Origin: Stutzerimonas stutzeri
GTDB lineage: Bacteria; Pseudomonadota; Gammaproteobacteria; Pseudomonadales; Pseudomonadaceae
DNA: 64,000 nt
Direction of reading: 5' to 3'
NCBI RefSeq assembly: GCF_024448895.1
Contig: NZ_JAMOIC010000005.1
Location: forward strand, 186,001-250,000
Part shown: one piece after another, positions 18,481 through 28,986 of the stretch
Position numbering within the stretch: the stretch's first letter is position 1
Layout of the letters: each line of letters opens with the position of its first letter
Program-made: the position numbers and the translations under genes
Notes under the pieces: model-generated
The model's database searches: none
Told to the model about the DNA's origin: nothing
The model's input: the letters and a program-made list of their open reading frames with translations, nothing else

Positions 18481-21345
18481 GTGTCGAAAACCCCAACCGG
18501 GATACGCCAATGGATCTGGCGCGCCTTCGTTCAGACTGCCCTGGTACCCATGGTGCTAGTGGAGGTGGTGCTGATCGCCTCCTACCTGCTGTCCAACAGC
18601 GCCATCCGTGACGCCCAGATCGAGCATCTGCGTGAGACGGCGCTGGCCGAACTCCAGGCTGCGGCACAACTCGAGACGCGGATCATCGACGAGCAGTTGC
18701 AGCAGGTGGCGCGCTCGACGCGGCTGCTGCGCAACTTCACGGCACGCGCACTGGCCGACGATGGTCCCGTCGCTCCGCCGGCCTTGAGCCTGACCGACGA
18801 CGGCGTGCGCTATAGCCCCGCGAATGATGGTGGCGCAGCCAGCTTCTACTCGGGAGCGACTCCACCCGAGCGTCAGGATCTGCAAAAGGTGGCCAGGCTG
18901 CATCGCCTCAACCCGCTGATGATGGAGCTGCATGCGGGCAATTCGCTGATCGCCAGCCTCTATTTCAACAGCTGGGACAGTTACAACCACATCTATCCCT
19001 GGTTCGATACTTCGCAGCAGTATCCCTCGGACATGAACATCCCCGACTACAACTTCTACTACCTGGCCAACGCCTGGCAAAACCCCGCACGCAAAGTGGT
19101 CTGGACCGATGTCTACCTCGATCCGGCCGGGCATGGCTGGATGATGTCGGCCGTCGCGCCGGTGTACCGCGGCGACTTTCTCGAAGGCGTTGCAGGTGTG
19201 GACGTCACCGTGGGCGGCATGCTCAAGCAGATCGGCACGCTTCGCGTGCCCTGGAATGGCTATGCGGTGCTGGTCAGCCGCGATCTGAGCATCATGGCGT
19301 TACCTGAGGCAGGTGAGCGCGAGTTCGGGCTCGACGAGTTGACCGAACACTCCTACGACGAGGCCGTACGCCGGGAAATATTCAAGTCAGAGGATTTCCG
19401 CCTCGATCGCCGCGGGCAGACCCGAGAGCTGGCCCGGGCCTTGGTCGCCCAAAACGATGGAGTGATGCGCCTGGAGCTTGGCGGCGAGCAACGGCTGGTC
19501 GCGTGGACAACCGTGCGGCAGACCGGCTGGCACCTGCTGGCGGTGGTCGACGAAGCCGAAGTCTTCAGCCAGACCAACGCCCTGGCCAATCGCTTTCAGC
19601 AGATCGGCTATCTTTTGATCGGCGGCCTGGTGCTGTTCTATCTGCTGTTTTTCGCCTACATGTGGCTGCGCGCGCGCCGGCTCAGCGAGTCATTGCTGAC
19701 GCCCATCGCGGAAATCTCCCGGATGATGGGGCAGATCGGGCAGGGCAGGTGGCGGCCGCAGCAGGTCGATTCCGACATCCGTGAACTCGATGACCTGGCG
19801 CAGCACACCCAGGCGATTGGTGGGCAGCTGGAGCACAGCGAGTCTCAGCGCAATCAGGCTCAGGAGCGGCTCGAGCTGGTCCTCGAGAGCGCGACGGACA
19901 GTCTCTGGGAGTTCGACATGCGCAGCGACACGCTGCAGTTGCGCGGTCGCCTGCCGGCGCGCTTCGGACTGCCTTCTGCGCAGCTCAGCGAGGCGCAATT
20001 CCTCCAGCGCATCCATCCGCAGGACCTTCCCCACGTAAAGGCCGAGCTGGAGCGCATGCACCGTGGCCACACCCTGCATTACGAAAACGAGTTCCGTTTT
20101 GTCGATGCGCTCGGTGATTATCACTGGCTGCTCAGCCGCGGCCGCGTTCTCGAGCGTGATCCGCAGACCGGCCAGGCCTCACTGATCGCCGGCACCCATG
20201 TGGACATCGATGCGATCAAGCGTGGCGAGGAGAATCTGCGGCTGGCCACCCAGCAAGCTCAGGCCGCCAACCAGGCCAAGACCCATTTGATATCCAGCAT
20301 CAGCCATGAACTGCGCACGCCGCTCAATGCGATTCTCGGGTTCGCCCAACTGATGCGTATGGATTGCTCGCCGGATGCCGATCCCGAAGCCGCCGACTAT
20401 CTCGATGAAATTCTGCTGGCGAGCCGCCATTTGAACCAGCTGTTAGGCGACATTCTCGACTGGTCCAGCCTGCAGGCTGAGCGACCCCGGTTGACGCTCG
20501 AGCGGGTCGAGGTCACGGCGCTGATGCGTGAGTGCGCGGAACTGGTTGCGCTTGAGATTAAACGCCACGGATTGCAATTGGCGTTCGACGTGCCGCCGGG
20601 CCCCATCGAGGTGCTGGCCGAGCCACGACGCCTGCGCCAGGTCCTGCTCAACCTGCTGTCCAATGCCATCAAGTACAACAGCCCGGCCGGGCGGATCCGG
20701 CTCAGCATCGAAACGGTCGTTGGGCAGGTGCGATTACAGGTCGAAGACACCGGGCTGGGTATCGATGAAGATCTGCAGGCGCAGATGTTCGAGCCGTTTC
20801 AGCGGCTCGGGCGTGAGAGTTCGAATATCCAGGGCGCCGGCATCGGTCTGTCGCTCTGCCTGGAGTACGCCAAGCTGATGGGCGGCAGTATCGGCGTCAA
20901 GAGCGCGCCGGGAGCCGGCAGCCGCTTCTGGATCGCCTTGTCTCTGCTCGACCCGAAACGCTTGCCGCGGCCTCACGAGCGGCCTCGGATCGTCTATGTA
21001 GAGGATGATCCGGCCAGCCAGTTACTGGTGCGCAAGGCCCTGGCCGAACTGGGCGAGGTCATCGTGATTGGCAATGGTCGACAGGCGCTCGAGCAAGTGC
21101 TGGATGATCCGCCAGAGCTCTTGCTGCTCGACCTCAACCTGCCGGAGCTGGGTGGTGAGCGGTTGCTGCACCTGTTGCGACAGTCGCCGGAAACCCGGCG
21201 GCTACCGGTTCTGGTGCTCAGCGCCGCCAGTGCGCAGCGTGACGAGATCGACTGCCAGGGCTGGTTGAGTAAACCGCTCGATCTGGAGGCGCTGCGACGG
21301 CGGGTACGTGAATGCCTGCAGGCGCTGGACGTCAGTCCGAACTGA
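18481..21345 (+). CDS. Membrane hybrid histidine kinase: Cache sensor, PAS, HisKA/HATPase, receiver
   Basis: A 954-residue membrane sensor. TM1 lies at ~15-37, a ~330-residue periplasmic region of dCache type (PWFDTSQQYPSDMNIPDYNF; GVAGVDVTVGGML) follows, and TM2 is at ~373-397 (LIGGLVLFYLLFFAYMWL). After a linker come a PAS domain (~470-590), HisKA with SSISHELRTPLNAILGFAQL (His ~609), a HATPase (LLNLLSNAIKYN; GAGIGLSLCLEYAKLMGG) and a receiver (Asp ~884 in LDLNLPELGG). It begins with GTG preceded by GGAG at 18470-18473. Small-molecule sensing by the Cache domain is likely; the ligand and partner regulator are not identifiable here. Confidence 0.92.
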   Translation: MSKTPTGIRQWIWRAFVQTALVPMVLVEVVLIASYLLSNSAIRDAQIEHLRETALAELQAAAQLETRIIDEQLQQVARSTRLLRNFTARALADDGPVAPPALSLTDDGVRYSPANDGGAASFYSGATPPERQDLQKVARLHRLNPLMMELHAGNSLIASLYFNSWDSYNHIYPWFDTSQQYPSDMNIPDYNFYYLANAWQNPARKVVWTDVYLDPAGHGWMMSAVAPVYRGDFLEGVAGVDVTVGGMLKQIGTLRVPWNGYAVLVSRDLSIMALPEAGEREFGLDELTEHSYDEAVRREIFKSEDFRLDRRGQTRELARALVAQNDGVMRLELGGEQRLVAWTTVRQTGWHLLAVVDEAEVFSQTNALANRFQQIGYLLIGGLVLFYLLFFAYMWLRARRLSESLLTPIAEISRMMGQIGQGRWRPQQVDSDIRELDDLAQHTQAIGGQLEHSESQRNQAQERLELVLESATDSLWEFDMRSDTLQLRGRLPARFGLPSAQLSEAQFLQRIHPQDLPHVKAELERMHRGHTLHYENEFRFVDALGDYHWLLSRGRVLERDPQTGQASLIAGTHVDIDAIKRGEENLRLATQQAQAANQAKTHLISSISHELRTPLNAILGFAQLMRMDCSPDADPEAADYLDEILLASRHLNQLLGDILDWSSLQAERPRLTLERVEVTALMRECAELVALEIKRHGLQLAFDVPPGPIEVLAEPRRLRQVLLNLLSNAIKYNSPAGRIRLSIETVVGQVRLQVEDTGLGIDEDLQAQMFEPFQRLGRESSNIQGAGIGLSLCLEYAKLMGGSIGVKSAPGAGSRFWIALSLLDPKRLPRPHERPRIVYVEDDPASQLLVRKALAELGEVIVIGNGRQALEQVLDDPPELLLLDLNLPELGGERLLHLLRQSPETRRLPVLVLSAASAQRDEIDCQGWLSKPLDLEALRRRVRECLQALDVSPN

Positions 21346-21351
21346 TCCGCA

Positions 21352-22341
21352 TCAGTCGGCGCGTTCGCCACACAGATCAAGGGCGAACCAATGCTCGACC
21401 TCGGTCTGCGACAGGCCCGCGCCGAGCAAGGCGAACAGTTTGCCCAGCGCCGCTTCACGGGTCATGCCGCCGCCCGAAATCAGGCCGGTCGCGGCCAGCT
21501 TGCCGCCTGCGGCGTACATATCGAAGTCGACATGGCCTTGCGGACACTGACTGATGGCGGCCAGCACGACCCCGCGTTGATGGGCCGCCGACAAGGCATC
21601 CAGCAGCTGCGCATCATCGGACGGGCCGGTGCCGCTGCCATAGCACTCCAGCAACAGGCCCTGCACGCCGCCTTCGAGTACGGCATTCAGTTGCGCGGCG
21701 GTGATGCCCGGGTACAGTGGCAACACCGCGAGGGGGACGGGCCGGCGCGTCTGCCGGAAATCGAGTGAGCCGGGTGCTGGCACATGCTGACCCGCGCGGA
21801 CCCGTGGCATCACGCCGAACGCATCAAGGCTCGCCGTACCCAATTTACTGGCCCGCACGCCTTGCATGAGTCTGCCGCTGAAATACAGATGCACGCCGGT
21901 GTCGACGCCAGCCGACAGCCTTTGCAAAGCGCCGAACAGATTGTCCCAGGCATCACTACCGGATACGCCCGCGGGCAGCATCGAACCGGTCAGCACCACC
22001 GGGACTTCCAGCCCGAGCAACAGGAAGCTCAAGGCTGCAGCACTGTAAGCCAGGGTGTCAGTGCCGTGCAGCACCAGCACGCTGTCGCAGCCGTCCTGCT
22101 CCACGCCTTCGCGAATGGCTGCGACCATCGCCAGCCAGTTGTGCTGATTCATATTGGCGCTGTCGATCGGCGGCAGCAGCTCGCGGAATTGCCACTCGGG
22201 CAGCTGCAGCGAGGACTGCTGTGCCTGCTGTTCACGCAGGCGTTCGGCAAAGCCTGAGGCGGGCATCAGGCCTTCGCTGCTCTGCTGCATGCCAATGGTG
22301 CCGCCGGTGTACAGCACCAGGATCTTTCTGGAAGCCGGCAT
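21352..22341 (-). CDS. ansA: L-asparaginase, type I (cytoplasmic)
   Basis: A 329-residue asparaginase without signal peptide. Both catalytic threonine motifs are present: LYTGGTIGM (~residues 10-18) and VLHGTDTLAY (~residues 90-99). It would hydrolyse asparagine to aspartate and ammonia. It is the second gene after the AGCS symporter on the same strand, separated by 120 nt carrying a large inverted repeat. Its stop lies 6 nt from that of the convergent kinase. Confidence 0.93.
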   Translation of the reverse strand: MPASRKILVLYTGGTIGMQQSSEGLMPASGFAERLREQQAQQSSLQLPEWQFRELLPPIDSANMNQHNWLAMVAAIREGVEQDGCDSVLVLHGTDTLAYSAAALSFLLLGLEVPVVLTGSMLPAGVSGSDAWDNLFGALQRLSAGVDTGVHLYFSGRLMQGVRASKLGTASLDAFGVMPRVRAGQHVPAPGSLDFRQTRRPVPLAVLPLYPGITAAQLNAVLEGGVQGLLLECYGSGTGPSDDAQLLDALSAAHQRGVVLAAISQCPQGHVDFDMYAAGGKLAATGLISGGGMTREAALGKLFALLGAGLSQTEVEHWFALDLCGERAD

Positions 22342-22360
22342 GGGGATCTCCTCTATGAAA

Positions 22361-22438
22361 CAGGGGCCTTGTCAGGCCGTGGGAACGTCGGCGTGCGGTC
22401 ATGCATCGCCACGTTTCACACGGCCTGACAGGCCCCTG
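22361..22438. promoter_or_regulatory. Large inverted repeat between the AGCS symporter and ansA
   Basis: A 21-nt arm (22361-22381, starting CAGGGGCC) pairs with a 20-nt arm (22419-22438, ending GGCCCCTG). All bases match apart from one bulged T, and the loop is 37 nt. It fills most of the 120-nt gap. On the minus strand it follows the symporter stop and ends ~20 nt before the asparaginase ATG, so it could terminate, attenuate or protect the mRNA. Confidence 0.6.
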
Positions 22439-22461
22439 TCATGCAACGTCTTTGCCAATCG

Positions 22462-23904
22462 TTAGCGTGGCGCTACCGGGCTTGCGTTGATCGTTGCAGC
22501 GGAAGTCGCTTCGCTACCCTTGGCAGGCCAGACGCTCGGATCCAGATCCAGATCGGCGAACTGCTTGGGGTCGAATACCGGCGATTCGACACCGGCTCTG
22601 CGCTGGTTGTCGTAATCGCGCATCAGGCGCAGGCCGACCTTGAACAGCAACGCCAGGGCAATCAGGTTGCAGATGGCCAGGAGACCCATGGTGACGTCGG
22701 CGAAGCCGAATACCGTGCCCAGATCCTGGACCGAACCCCACATCACCAGTCCGATGACCATCACCCGGTAGAGCAGGACCGGCCAGCGCTTGCCGGTGAA
22801 GAAGCTCAGTGCGTTCTCGCCCAGGTAGTAGTTGTAGATCAGTGTGGTGAACACGAACAGCAGCAGAGCGACGCTGATGAACACCCGGCCCCATTCGCCG
22901 ACAACGGCGGCAACGGCGGTCTGGGTCAGCACGACGCCGGCCATGTCGCTGCCCGGCTCGAACACACCGGAGAGGATGATGATCAGCGCGGTGCAGCTGC
23001 ACAGCACGATGGTGTCGATGAACACGCTCAGCGACTGCACGATGCCTTGCGCTACCGGATGCTTGACCTCGGCGACTGCCGCCACGTTCGGCGCGCTACC
23101 CAGGCCGGCCTCGTTGGAGAACAGACCGCGCTTGACGCCCATGATAATCGCCGCACCGATGCCGCCGGCAAAGGCCGGTTCGAGACCGAATGCGCTGCGC
23201 AAGATGGTGCCGAAGGCTTCAGGAATAGCGCTGGCGTTGCTGCCGATGACGAAGACGGCCATGCCGATGTAGGCGAAGGCCATGATCGGTACCAGTACGT
23301 CGGCGAACTTGGCGATGCGCTTGATGCCGCCAAAGATGATCAGGCCGATCACGACCATCAGTACGATGCCGCTGACGAAGGTCGGTACGCCAAAGGTGTC
23401 GTTCATCGAGCTGGCGACGGTGTAGGACTGCACGGCGTTGAAGCCGAAGCCGAAGGTCACCAGCAGCAACAGCGAAACCACGATGCCCAGCCAGCGCTGG
23501 CCGAGGCCGTGCTGGATGTAGAACGCCGGGCCGCCGCGGTAGCCGCCATCGGCTTCACGACGCTTGTACAGCTGAGCCAGGGAGCATTCGAAATAGCTGG
23601 TGGCCATGCCGACCAGCGCGACGATCCACATCCAGAAAATCGCGCCCGGGCCGCCGAGCATGATGGCGACCGAGACACCGGCGATGTTGCCGGCGCCGAC
23701 GCGGCCGGCGACGCTGAGCATCAGCGCCTGGAACGAACTGAGCTGGCCTGGTTGACGTTTGAAGGCTTCGCCGAAGATGCGAAACATGCTGCCGAAATAG
23801 CGAAACTGGACGAATCGCGAGGCGATGGTGAAGTACAGGCCGAGGCCTATCAGCATCACGATGAGCAACTTGCTCCAGATGAGATCGTTGAGAAGATCGA
23901 GCAT
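22462..23904 (-). CDS. Sodium:alanine/glycine symporter (AGCS family)
   Basis: A 480-residue inner-membrane symporter with about ten hydrophobic segments. Family hallmarks are VAGRVGAGNIAGVSVAI (~residue 65), GGYRGGPAFYIQHGLG (~120) and MGVKRGLFSNEAGLGSAPN (~255). It imports small neutral amino acids with Na+. It sits upstream of asparaginase on the same strand and is divergent from an HTH regulator with 153 nt between, which suggests local regulation. Substrate could be alanine, glycine or possibly an amide amino acid given the neighbour; the last is inference. Confidence 0.92.
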   Translation of the reverse strand: MLDLLNDLIWSKLLIVMLIGLGLYFTIASRFVQFRYFGSMFRIFGEAFKRQPGQLSSFQALMLSVAGRVGAGNIAGVSVAIMLGGPGAIFWMWIVALVGMATSYFECSLAQLYKRREADGGYRGGPAFYIQHGLGQRWLGIVVSLLLLVTFGFGFNAVQSYTVASSMNDTFGVPTFVSGIVLMVVIGLIIFGGIKRIAKFADVLVPIMAFAYIGMAVFVIGSNASAIPEAFGTILRSAFGLEPAFAGGIGAAIIMGVKRGLFSNEAGLGSAPNVAAVAEVKHPVAQGIVQSLSVFIDTIVLCSCTALIIILSGVFEPGSDMAGVVLTQTAVAAVVGEWGRVFISVALLLFVFTTLIYNYYLGENALSFFTGKRWPVLLYRVMVIGLVMWGSVQDLGTVFGFADVTMGLLAICNLIALALLFKVGLRLMRDYDNQRRAGVESPVFDPKQFADLDLDPSVWPAKGSEATSAATINASPVAPR

Positions 23905-24057
23905 GGCGGAGGGTCTCTCTTGTTGTTTTGACGAATGGGGGGTGACGCAGGGCGGGAATGGTTGGCCAGAGGCGATATGCCATGCAATTGCGCGGGTCGC
24001 GGCGATCTGGCGCGAGTTGATGCTAGAATCGCGCCGCTCGCATCACAGGGATCGACC

Positions 24058-24879
24058 ATGCAAGACCACCTCGGCGCCAATCTCAAGCTGCTCTGCAGCC
24101 ATTACCGTTCGATTGCCGAGGTCTGCCGCAAGCTCTCGATCAACCGGGCGCAGTTCAACAAGTACCTTAACGGCCAGAGCCGCCCGACCGCACACAACCT
24201 CAAGCGCATCTGCGACTTCTTCGGGGTCGAGGGTTACGAGTTGAGCCTGCCCGGTGAGCAATTCGCCCAGTTGATCGGCCTGCGGCGACACGACCAGGAG
24301 CGCATCGCGGCCAGCGATCCGCTGCTCGAGCTGTTCCAGCCGATGCGCGACAACGCCAACAGCCTGGCCCGTTATTGCGGGTACTACTTCGAATACGCCA
24401 ATTGCATGTCAGTGCCGGGGCAGATCCTGCTGTCATTGGTGCACTTGCGTGAAGACCGCGGCAGCTATGTCTTCGAGCGACAGGAACGTCAGGAGCAGTC
24501 GCGCCCCGACAATCCCAAGCAGGAAGACGGCGTGGTGCGCTGCCGCTATCTGGGCGCCGCCTTCTACCTGCAGGATCGGCTGTTTCTCATCGACTACGAG
24601 TCACTGACCGGCAACGAGATGAGCCAGACCATCCTGATTCCGAGCTTCAAGAGCCGCATCAGCCGCCTCAATGGCCTGAAGACCGGCGTTTCCAGCGGCG
24701 ACCGGCGTACCCCGGCGTGCACGCGTGTGGTGTGGGAGTATCTGGGGACCGAAATAAACCGGGTCAATGCGTATCGGCAGGTGATGCTCTACGCCCTCGA
24801 TGACACGCGCATTGATCCCGAAATCCGCGATCGCCTGGCGGCGGCGTCCATGCGTGATGGGCTGTTCGAGATCGAATGA
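24058..24879 (+). CDS. HTH (Cro/C1-type) regulator with uncharacterised C-terminal domain
   Basis: A 273-residue protein. Residues ~8-60 form a Cro/C1-like helix-turn-helix (SIAEVCRKLSINRAQFNKYL, then SRPTAHNLKRICDFFGVEGY). The remaining ~200 residues form one soluble domain that I do not recognise, with FEYANCMSVPGQILLSLVHL and LIDYESLTGNEMSQTILIPS as distinctive stretches. ATG 24058 immediately precedes the HTH; the frame extends upstream without support. Divergent from the AGCS symporter, so control of symporter/asparaginase is plausible. Ligand unknown. Confidence 0.82.
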   Translation: MQDHLGANLKLLCSHYRSIAEVCRKLSINRAQFNKYLNGQSRPTAHNLKRICDFFGVEGYELSLPGEQFAQLIGLRRHDQERIAASDPLLELFQPMRDNANSLARYCGYYFEYANCMSVPGQILLSLVHLREDRGSYVFERQERQEQSRPDNPKQEDGVVRCRYLGAAFYLQDRLFLIDYESLTGNEMSQTILIPSFKSRISRLNGLKTGVSSGDRRTPACTRVVWEYLGTEINRVNAYRQVMLYALDDTRIDPEIRDRLAAASMRDGLFEIE

Positions 24880-24961
24880 TCCAACTCGTCGTGCGGGTCG
24901 GACGGCTGTTGCTGCATTGCTAGGCGCAGAAGAGAGGCGGGAGATGTGTGGCGGATTTCGT

Positions 24962-24988
24962 CTCGATGGCGACGTGTGCGCCATCGAG
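24962..24988. terminator. Bidirectional hairpin between convergent genes
   Basis: CTCGATGGCG (24962-24971) pairs perfectly with CGCCATCGAG (24979-24988), 7-nt loop, midway between the ends of the HTH regulator and the leftward binding-protein gene. No U-tract on the plus side. Confidence 0.55.
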
Positions 24989-25001
24989 CGTTTCAGGCGG
25001 A

Positions 25002-25760
25002 TCAGCAGAGTTCTGGGTGTTTGGTGCAGGTGCCGTAGCCCTCGGTCTTCATCTCGTCCAGCGCCTTCTGCAGACGGGTGACGACTTCATCGGGGGTGTC
25101 CAGATTCAATGCCAGGTACAGCGGCGCGGAGTTGAATACCAGCACTGTGTTCAGGCCGGCGACGCCTTCCTGCTTGGCGTAGTAGCGCCAGACCGGATCG
25201 GAGGTCGCCCAGAGGTCGATCTTGCCGGTGAGCAGTTTCTGCAGGTTTTCCTGATCGCGTAGCGAGTTGACGGGAGTCAGGCCCTGCGCTTCGACACGCT
25301 GGCTGACTGCGCTGCTCTTGTAGGCGCCGATGGTGTAGCCCTTGGCCTGTTCCAGGCTGGTCAGCTTCAGGCTGGAACCTGGAGCCGAGAGCAGTACGCT
25401 TTCGTACTGTGCGATCGGGCCGACCCACTTGAACAGCGGCCGGCGTTCGTCGGTCATGGAAGTCGAGAAGAGGCCGTGGTTCGGCAGGTCCAGCGTTGAC
25501 TGGTAGATGCGATCCCAAGGGAAACGCAGCGTCATCGAATAAGCAATGTCGGCGCGCTTGAACATCTCGCGCACAGTAGTCGCGCTGATGCCCTGGATAT
25601 GTTCCTCGCGGGCGAAGTTCTTGCCACCTTCGGCCATGTTGAAGGGCGGGAAGTTTTCGGTCTGCAAGACCAGTTCGTAGCCTTTCGGAAGCTCCGCATG
25701 AGCGAGCGGCGCGCCGGTGATCGAGCTGAACAACAGGGTGATGGCGAGTAGTTTGCGCAT
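25002..25760 (-). CDS. Orphan periplasmic amino-acid-type solute-binding protein (SBP family 3)
   Basis: A 252-residue exported protein: signal peptide MRKLLAITLLFSSITGAPLAHA, then a family-3 fold (VLQTENFPPFNMAEGGKNFA; IQGISATTVREMFKRADIAY; LRFPWDRIYQ; KLLTGKIDLWATSDPVW). No ABC permease or ATPase adjoins it. It is a close paralogue of the broken gene at 56673. Unlike that copy, its C-terminus ends GTCTKHPELC, with two cysteines, instead of the usual IDAILRRYL-type end; whether this is natural or a late change of frame cannot be decided here. A CGGAGG ribosome site fixes the start at 25760. Confidence 0.85.
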   Translation of the reverse strand: MRKLLAITLLFSSITGAPLAHAELPKGYELVLQTENFPPFNMAEGGKNFAREEHIQGISATTVREMFKRADIAYSMTLRFPWDRIYQSTLDLPNHGLFSTSMTDERRPLFKWVGPIAQYESVLLSAPGSSLKLTSLEQAKGYTIGAYKSSAVSQRVEAQGLTPVNSLRDQENLQKLLTGKIDLWATSDPVWRYYAKQEGVAGLNTVLVFNSAPLYLALNLDTPDEVVTRLQKALDEMKTEGYGTCTKHPELC

Positions 25761-25981
25761 GGGGCCTCCGAGGAATCGGCGGATTCTACGCACCGCGCAC
25801 AAATCAGGACTTGTGCCGTATCACGGTTTTGCAGTGCCGATCAGCGCACGGTTTCGGCATCGCGGCACTCGCCCGGAAGGCGAGGCTGCAACTTTCAGCC
25901 CATCAGGCGCTCTCAGGCCGTTGGCCTCGCTGCGTCCCAGGTCGGCGTCATTGGCAATGCAAGAGTTCAAGCTTGCTCTGC

Positions 25982-26010
25982 AGGCGGCGCCGGGTTCCCA
26001 GGCGCCGCCT
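25982..26010 (-). terminator. Hairpin after the dicarboxylate/amino-acid symporter
   Basis: AGGCGGCGCC (25982-25991) and GGCGCCGCCT (26001-26010) form a perfect 10-bp stem 8 nt past the symporter stop. It lacks a U-tract, so it may be a Rho-dependent or mRNA-stabilising element. The remainder of 25803-25981 shows nothing I can call. Confidence 0.5.
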
Positions 26011-26018
26011 CATCAGCT

Positions 26019-27278
26019 CTACTTCGTAGTGGCGCTGTTGTAGATGTCGCGGTCCAGTTCGTTCTCGCTGCGCCCGACCAGTGTCGTGGTCATCAGGTCA
26101 CCGGCCACGTTGACGGTCGTGCGCGCCATGTCGAGGATGCGATCGATCCCGGCGATCAGCGCGACGCCTTCGAGCGGCAGGCCGGCTGCGGTCAGGACGA
26201 GCCCGAGCATGATCAAACCGGCCCCCGGGATGCCTGCGGTGCCGATCGAGGCGAGGGTCGCGGTGAGGATGATCATCAGGTACTGGCCTGCGCTGAGGTC
26301 GATGCCGAATGCCTGGGCGATGAACAGCGCCAGCACGCCTTGGTAGATCGCGGTGCCGTCCATATTGATCGTCGCACCGACTGGCAGCACGAACCCCGCC
26401 ACGCCTTCTGAGATGCCCAGGTTCTTGCGCGCACACTCGATGGAGACGGGCAGGGTGCCCGCACTGCTCGAGGTGCTGAAAGCCACTGCCAGCGCCGGTG
26501 CGATGCCCTGGAGGAATCGCAGTGGGCTCAACCGCCCGACCAGACCCAGCGAGCCGCCATAGACGAGCAATACATGGGCAATGCTGGCCAGGTAGATCAC
26601 ACCGATGACGCCAGCCAGGGGTAGCAGCACATCCGCACCGTGGCTGCCAACCACGCCGGCAGTCAGCGCAAAAACGCCGATTGGCGCTACTCGCATCACC
26701 AGATCGGTGAGTTTGTAGAAGGTCTCGGCCAGCCCATCGAACAGCCGCACCGCCGGCGCGGCGCGCTCCCCCACCAGATTCATGCTCACACCCATTGCGA
26801 TGGCAAACACGATGATCTGCAGAATATTGCCTTCGGCGAATGCGGTGACCGGGTTGCTGGGTACCAGTCCGACCAGGATGCTCACCAGGGAGGGTGCCTC
26901 TTTGGCCTCGGTTGCCGTGCTGGCCACCATGTTCATGCCCTCTCCAGGACTGAAGAGCGCGCCGAACAGCAGACCGATACTGACCGCGAAGGCGGTGGTT
27001 ATCAGGTAGATGAGGATGGTCTTGATGCTGATACGCCCGAGCTTGGCGCTGTCCTGCATCGAGGTAATGCCCGCGACCAGCGAGACGAACACCAGCGGCA
27101 CGATGAGCATCTTGATTGCGTTGAGAAACAGCGTGCCTATTGGCGCCAGGACCAGCGCGTCCTCCTTGAACAGCACGCCGGTGGCAATGCCGAGTGCCAG
27201 GCCAATGAGTATCTGCTGCCACAAGGCAAGCTTGCCGAGCAGGCGAAAGGGTGTACGCAGGGTGGTGCTCTGATTCAT
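26019..27278 (-). CDS. Dicarboxylate/amino acid:cation symporter (DAACS, GltP/DctA-like)
   Basis: A 419-residue membrane transporter with the DAACS signature: the serine-rich loop FSTSSSAGTLPVS (~residue 275), the following helix VLPVGATINMDGTAIYQG, and ATLASIGTAGIPGAG, which bind substrate and cation. It would import C4-dicarboxylates, aspartate or glutamate. ATG 27278 starts the family sequence. It lies downstream of aspartase on the same strand, separated by a small hairpin, so aspartate or fumarate are the natural candidate substrates. Confidence 0.9.
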   Translation of the reverse strand: MNQSTTLRTPFRLLGKLALWQQILIGLALGIATGVLFKEDALVLAPIGTLFLNAIKMLIVPLVFVSLVAGITSMQDSAKLGRISIKTILIYLITTAFAVSIGLLFGALFSPGEGMNMVASTATEAKEAPSLVSILVGLVPSNPVTAFAEGNILQIIVFAIAMGVSMNLVGERAAPAVRLFDGLAETFYKLTDLVMRVAPIGVFALTAGVVGSHGADVLLPLAGVIGVIYLASIAHVLLVYGGSLGLVGRLSPLRFLQGIAPALAVAFSTSSSAGTLPVSIECARKNLGISEGVAGFVLPVGATINMDGTAIYQGVLALFIAQAFGIDLSAGQYLMIILTATLASIGTAGIPGAGLIMLGLVLTAAGLPLEGVALIAGIDRILDMARTTVNVAGDLMTTTLVGRSENELDRDIYNSATTK

Positions 27279-27337
27279 GGGGGTACCTTTTTTGTTGTTA
27301 TGAAATAGAGGCCGTCGATTGCGGCCCTGATGCAATC

Positions 27338-27357
27338 GCGCCCGACGAATCGGGCGC
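27338..27357 (-). terminator. Hairpin between aspA and the symporter
   Basis: GCGCCCGA (27338-27345) and TCGGGCGC (27350-27357) enclose a 4-nt loop just after the aspA stop. On the minus strand it is not followed by a U-run, so read-through into the symporter gene is likely. Confidence 0.45.
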
Positions 27358-27369
27358 TTTGACGCGGCG

Positions 27370-28794
<1,425 letters not shown>

Positions 28795-28986
28795 GAGGGT
28801 TCTCATCCGAGAGAAAAGCGGCACCTGCCGCGAGGGCCGCTAACATATGGCTTGAGGGCATTTCTCGGCCAATGCCGTTAAACGCTGGGTCATGCGTGAT
28901 CGGCATAACGGGGATGTGACGCCGTTTCGCTGGCAAGCGTTATTGGGCTGCCTCACCAACCGTCACAACGTCCGTCAGGAGTCGGC

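Noticed and set aside
22441-23931. 496-codon plus-strand frame over the AGCS symporter
   Set aside because: Composition is that of a mirrored membrane-protein gene (Asp/His/Gln-rich); not a real gene.
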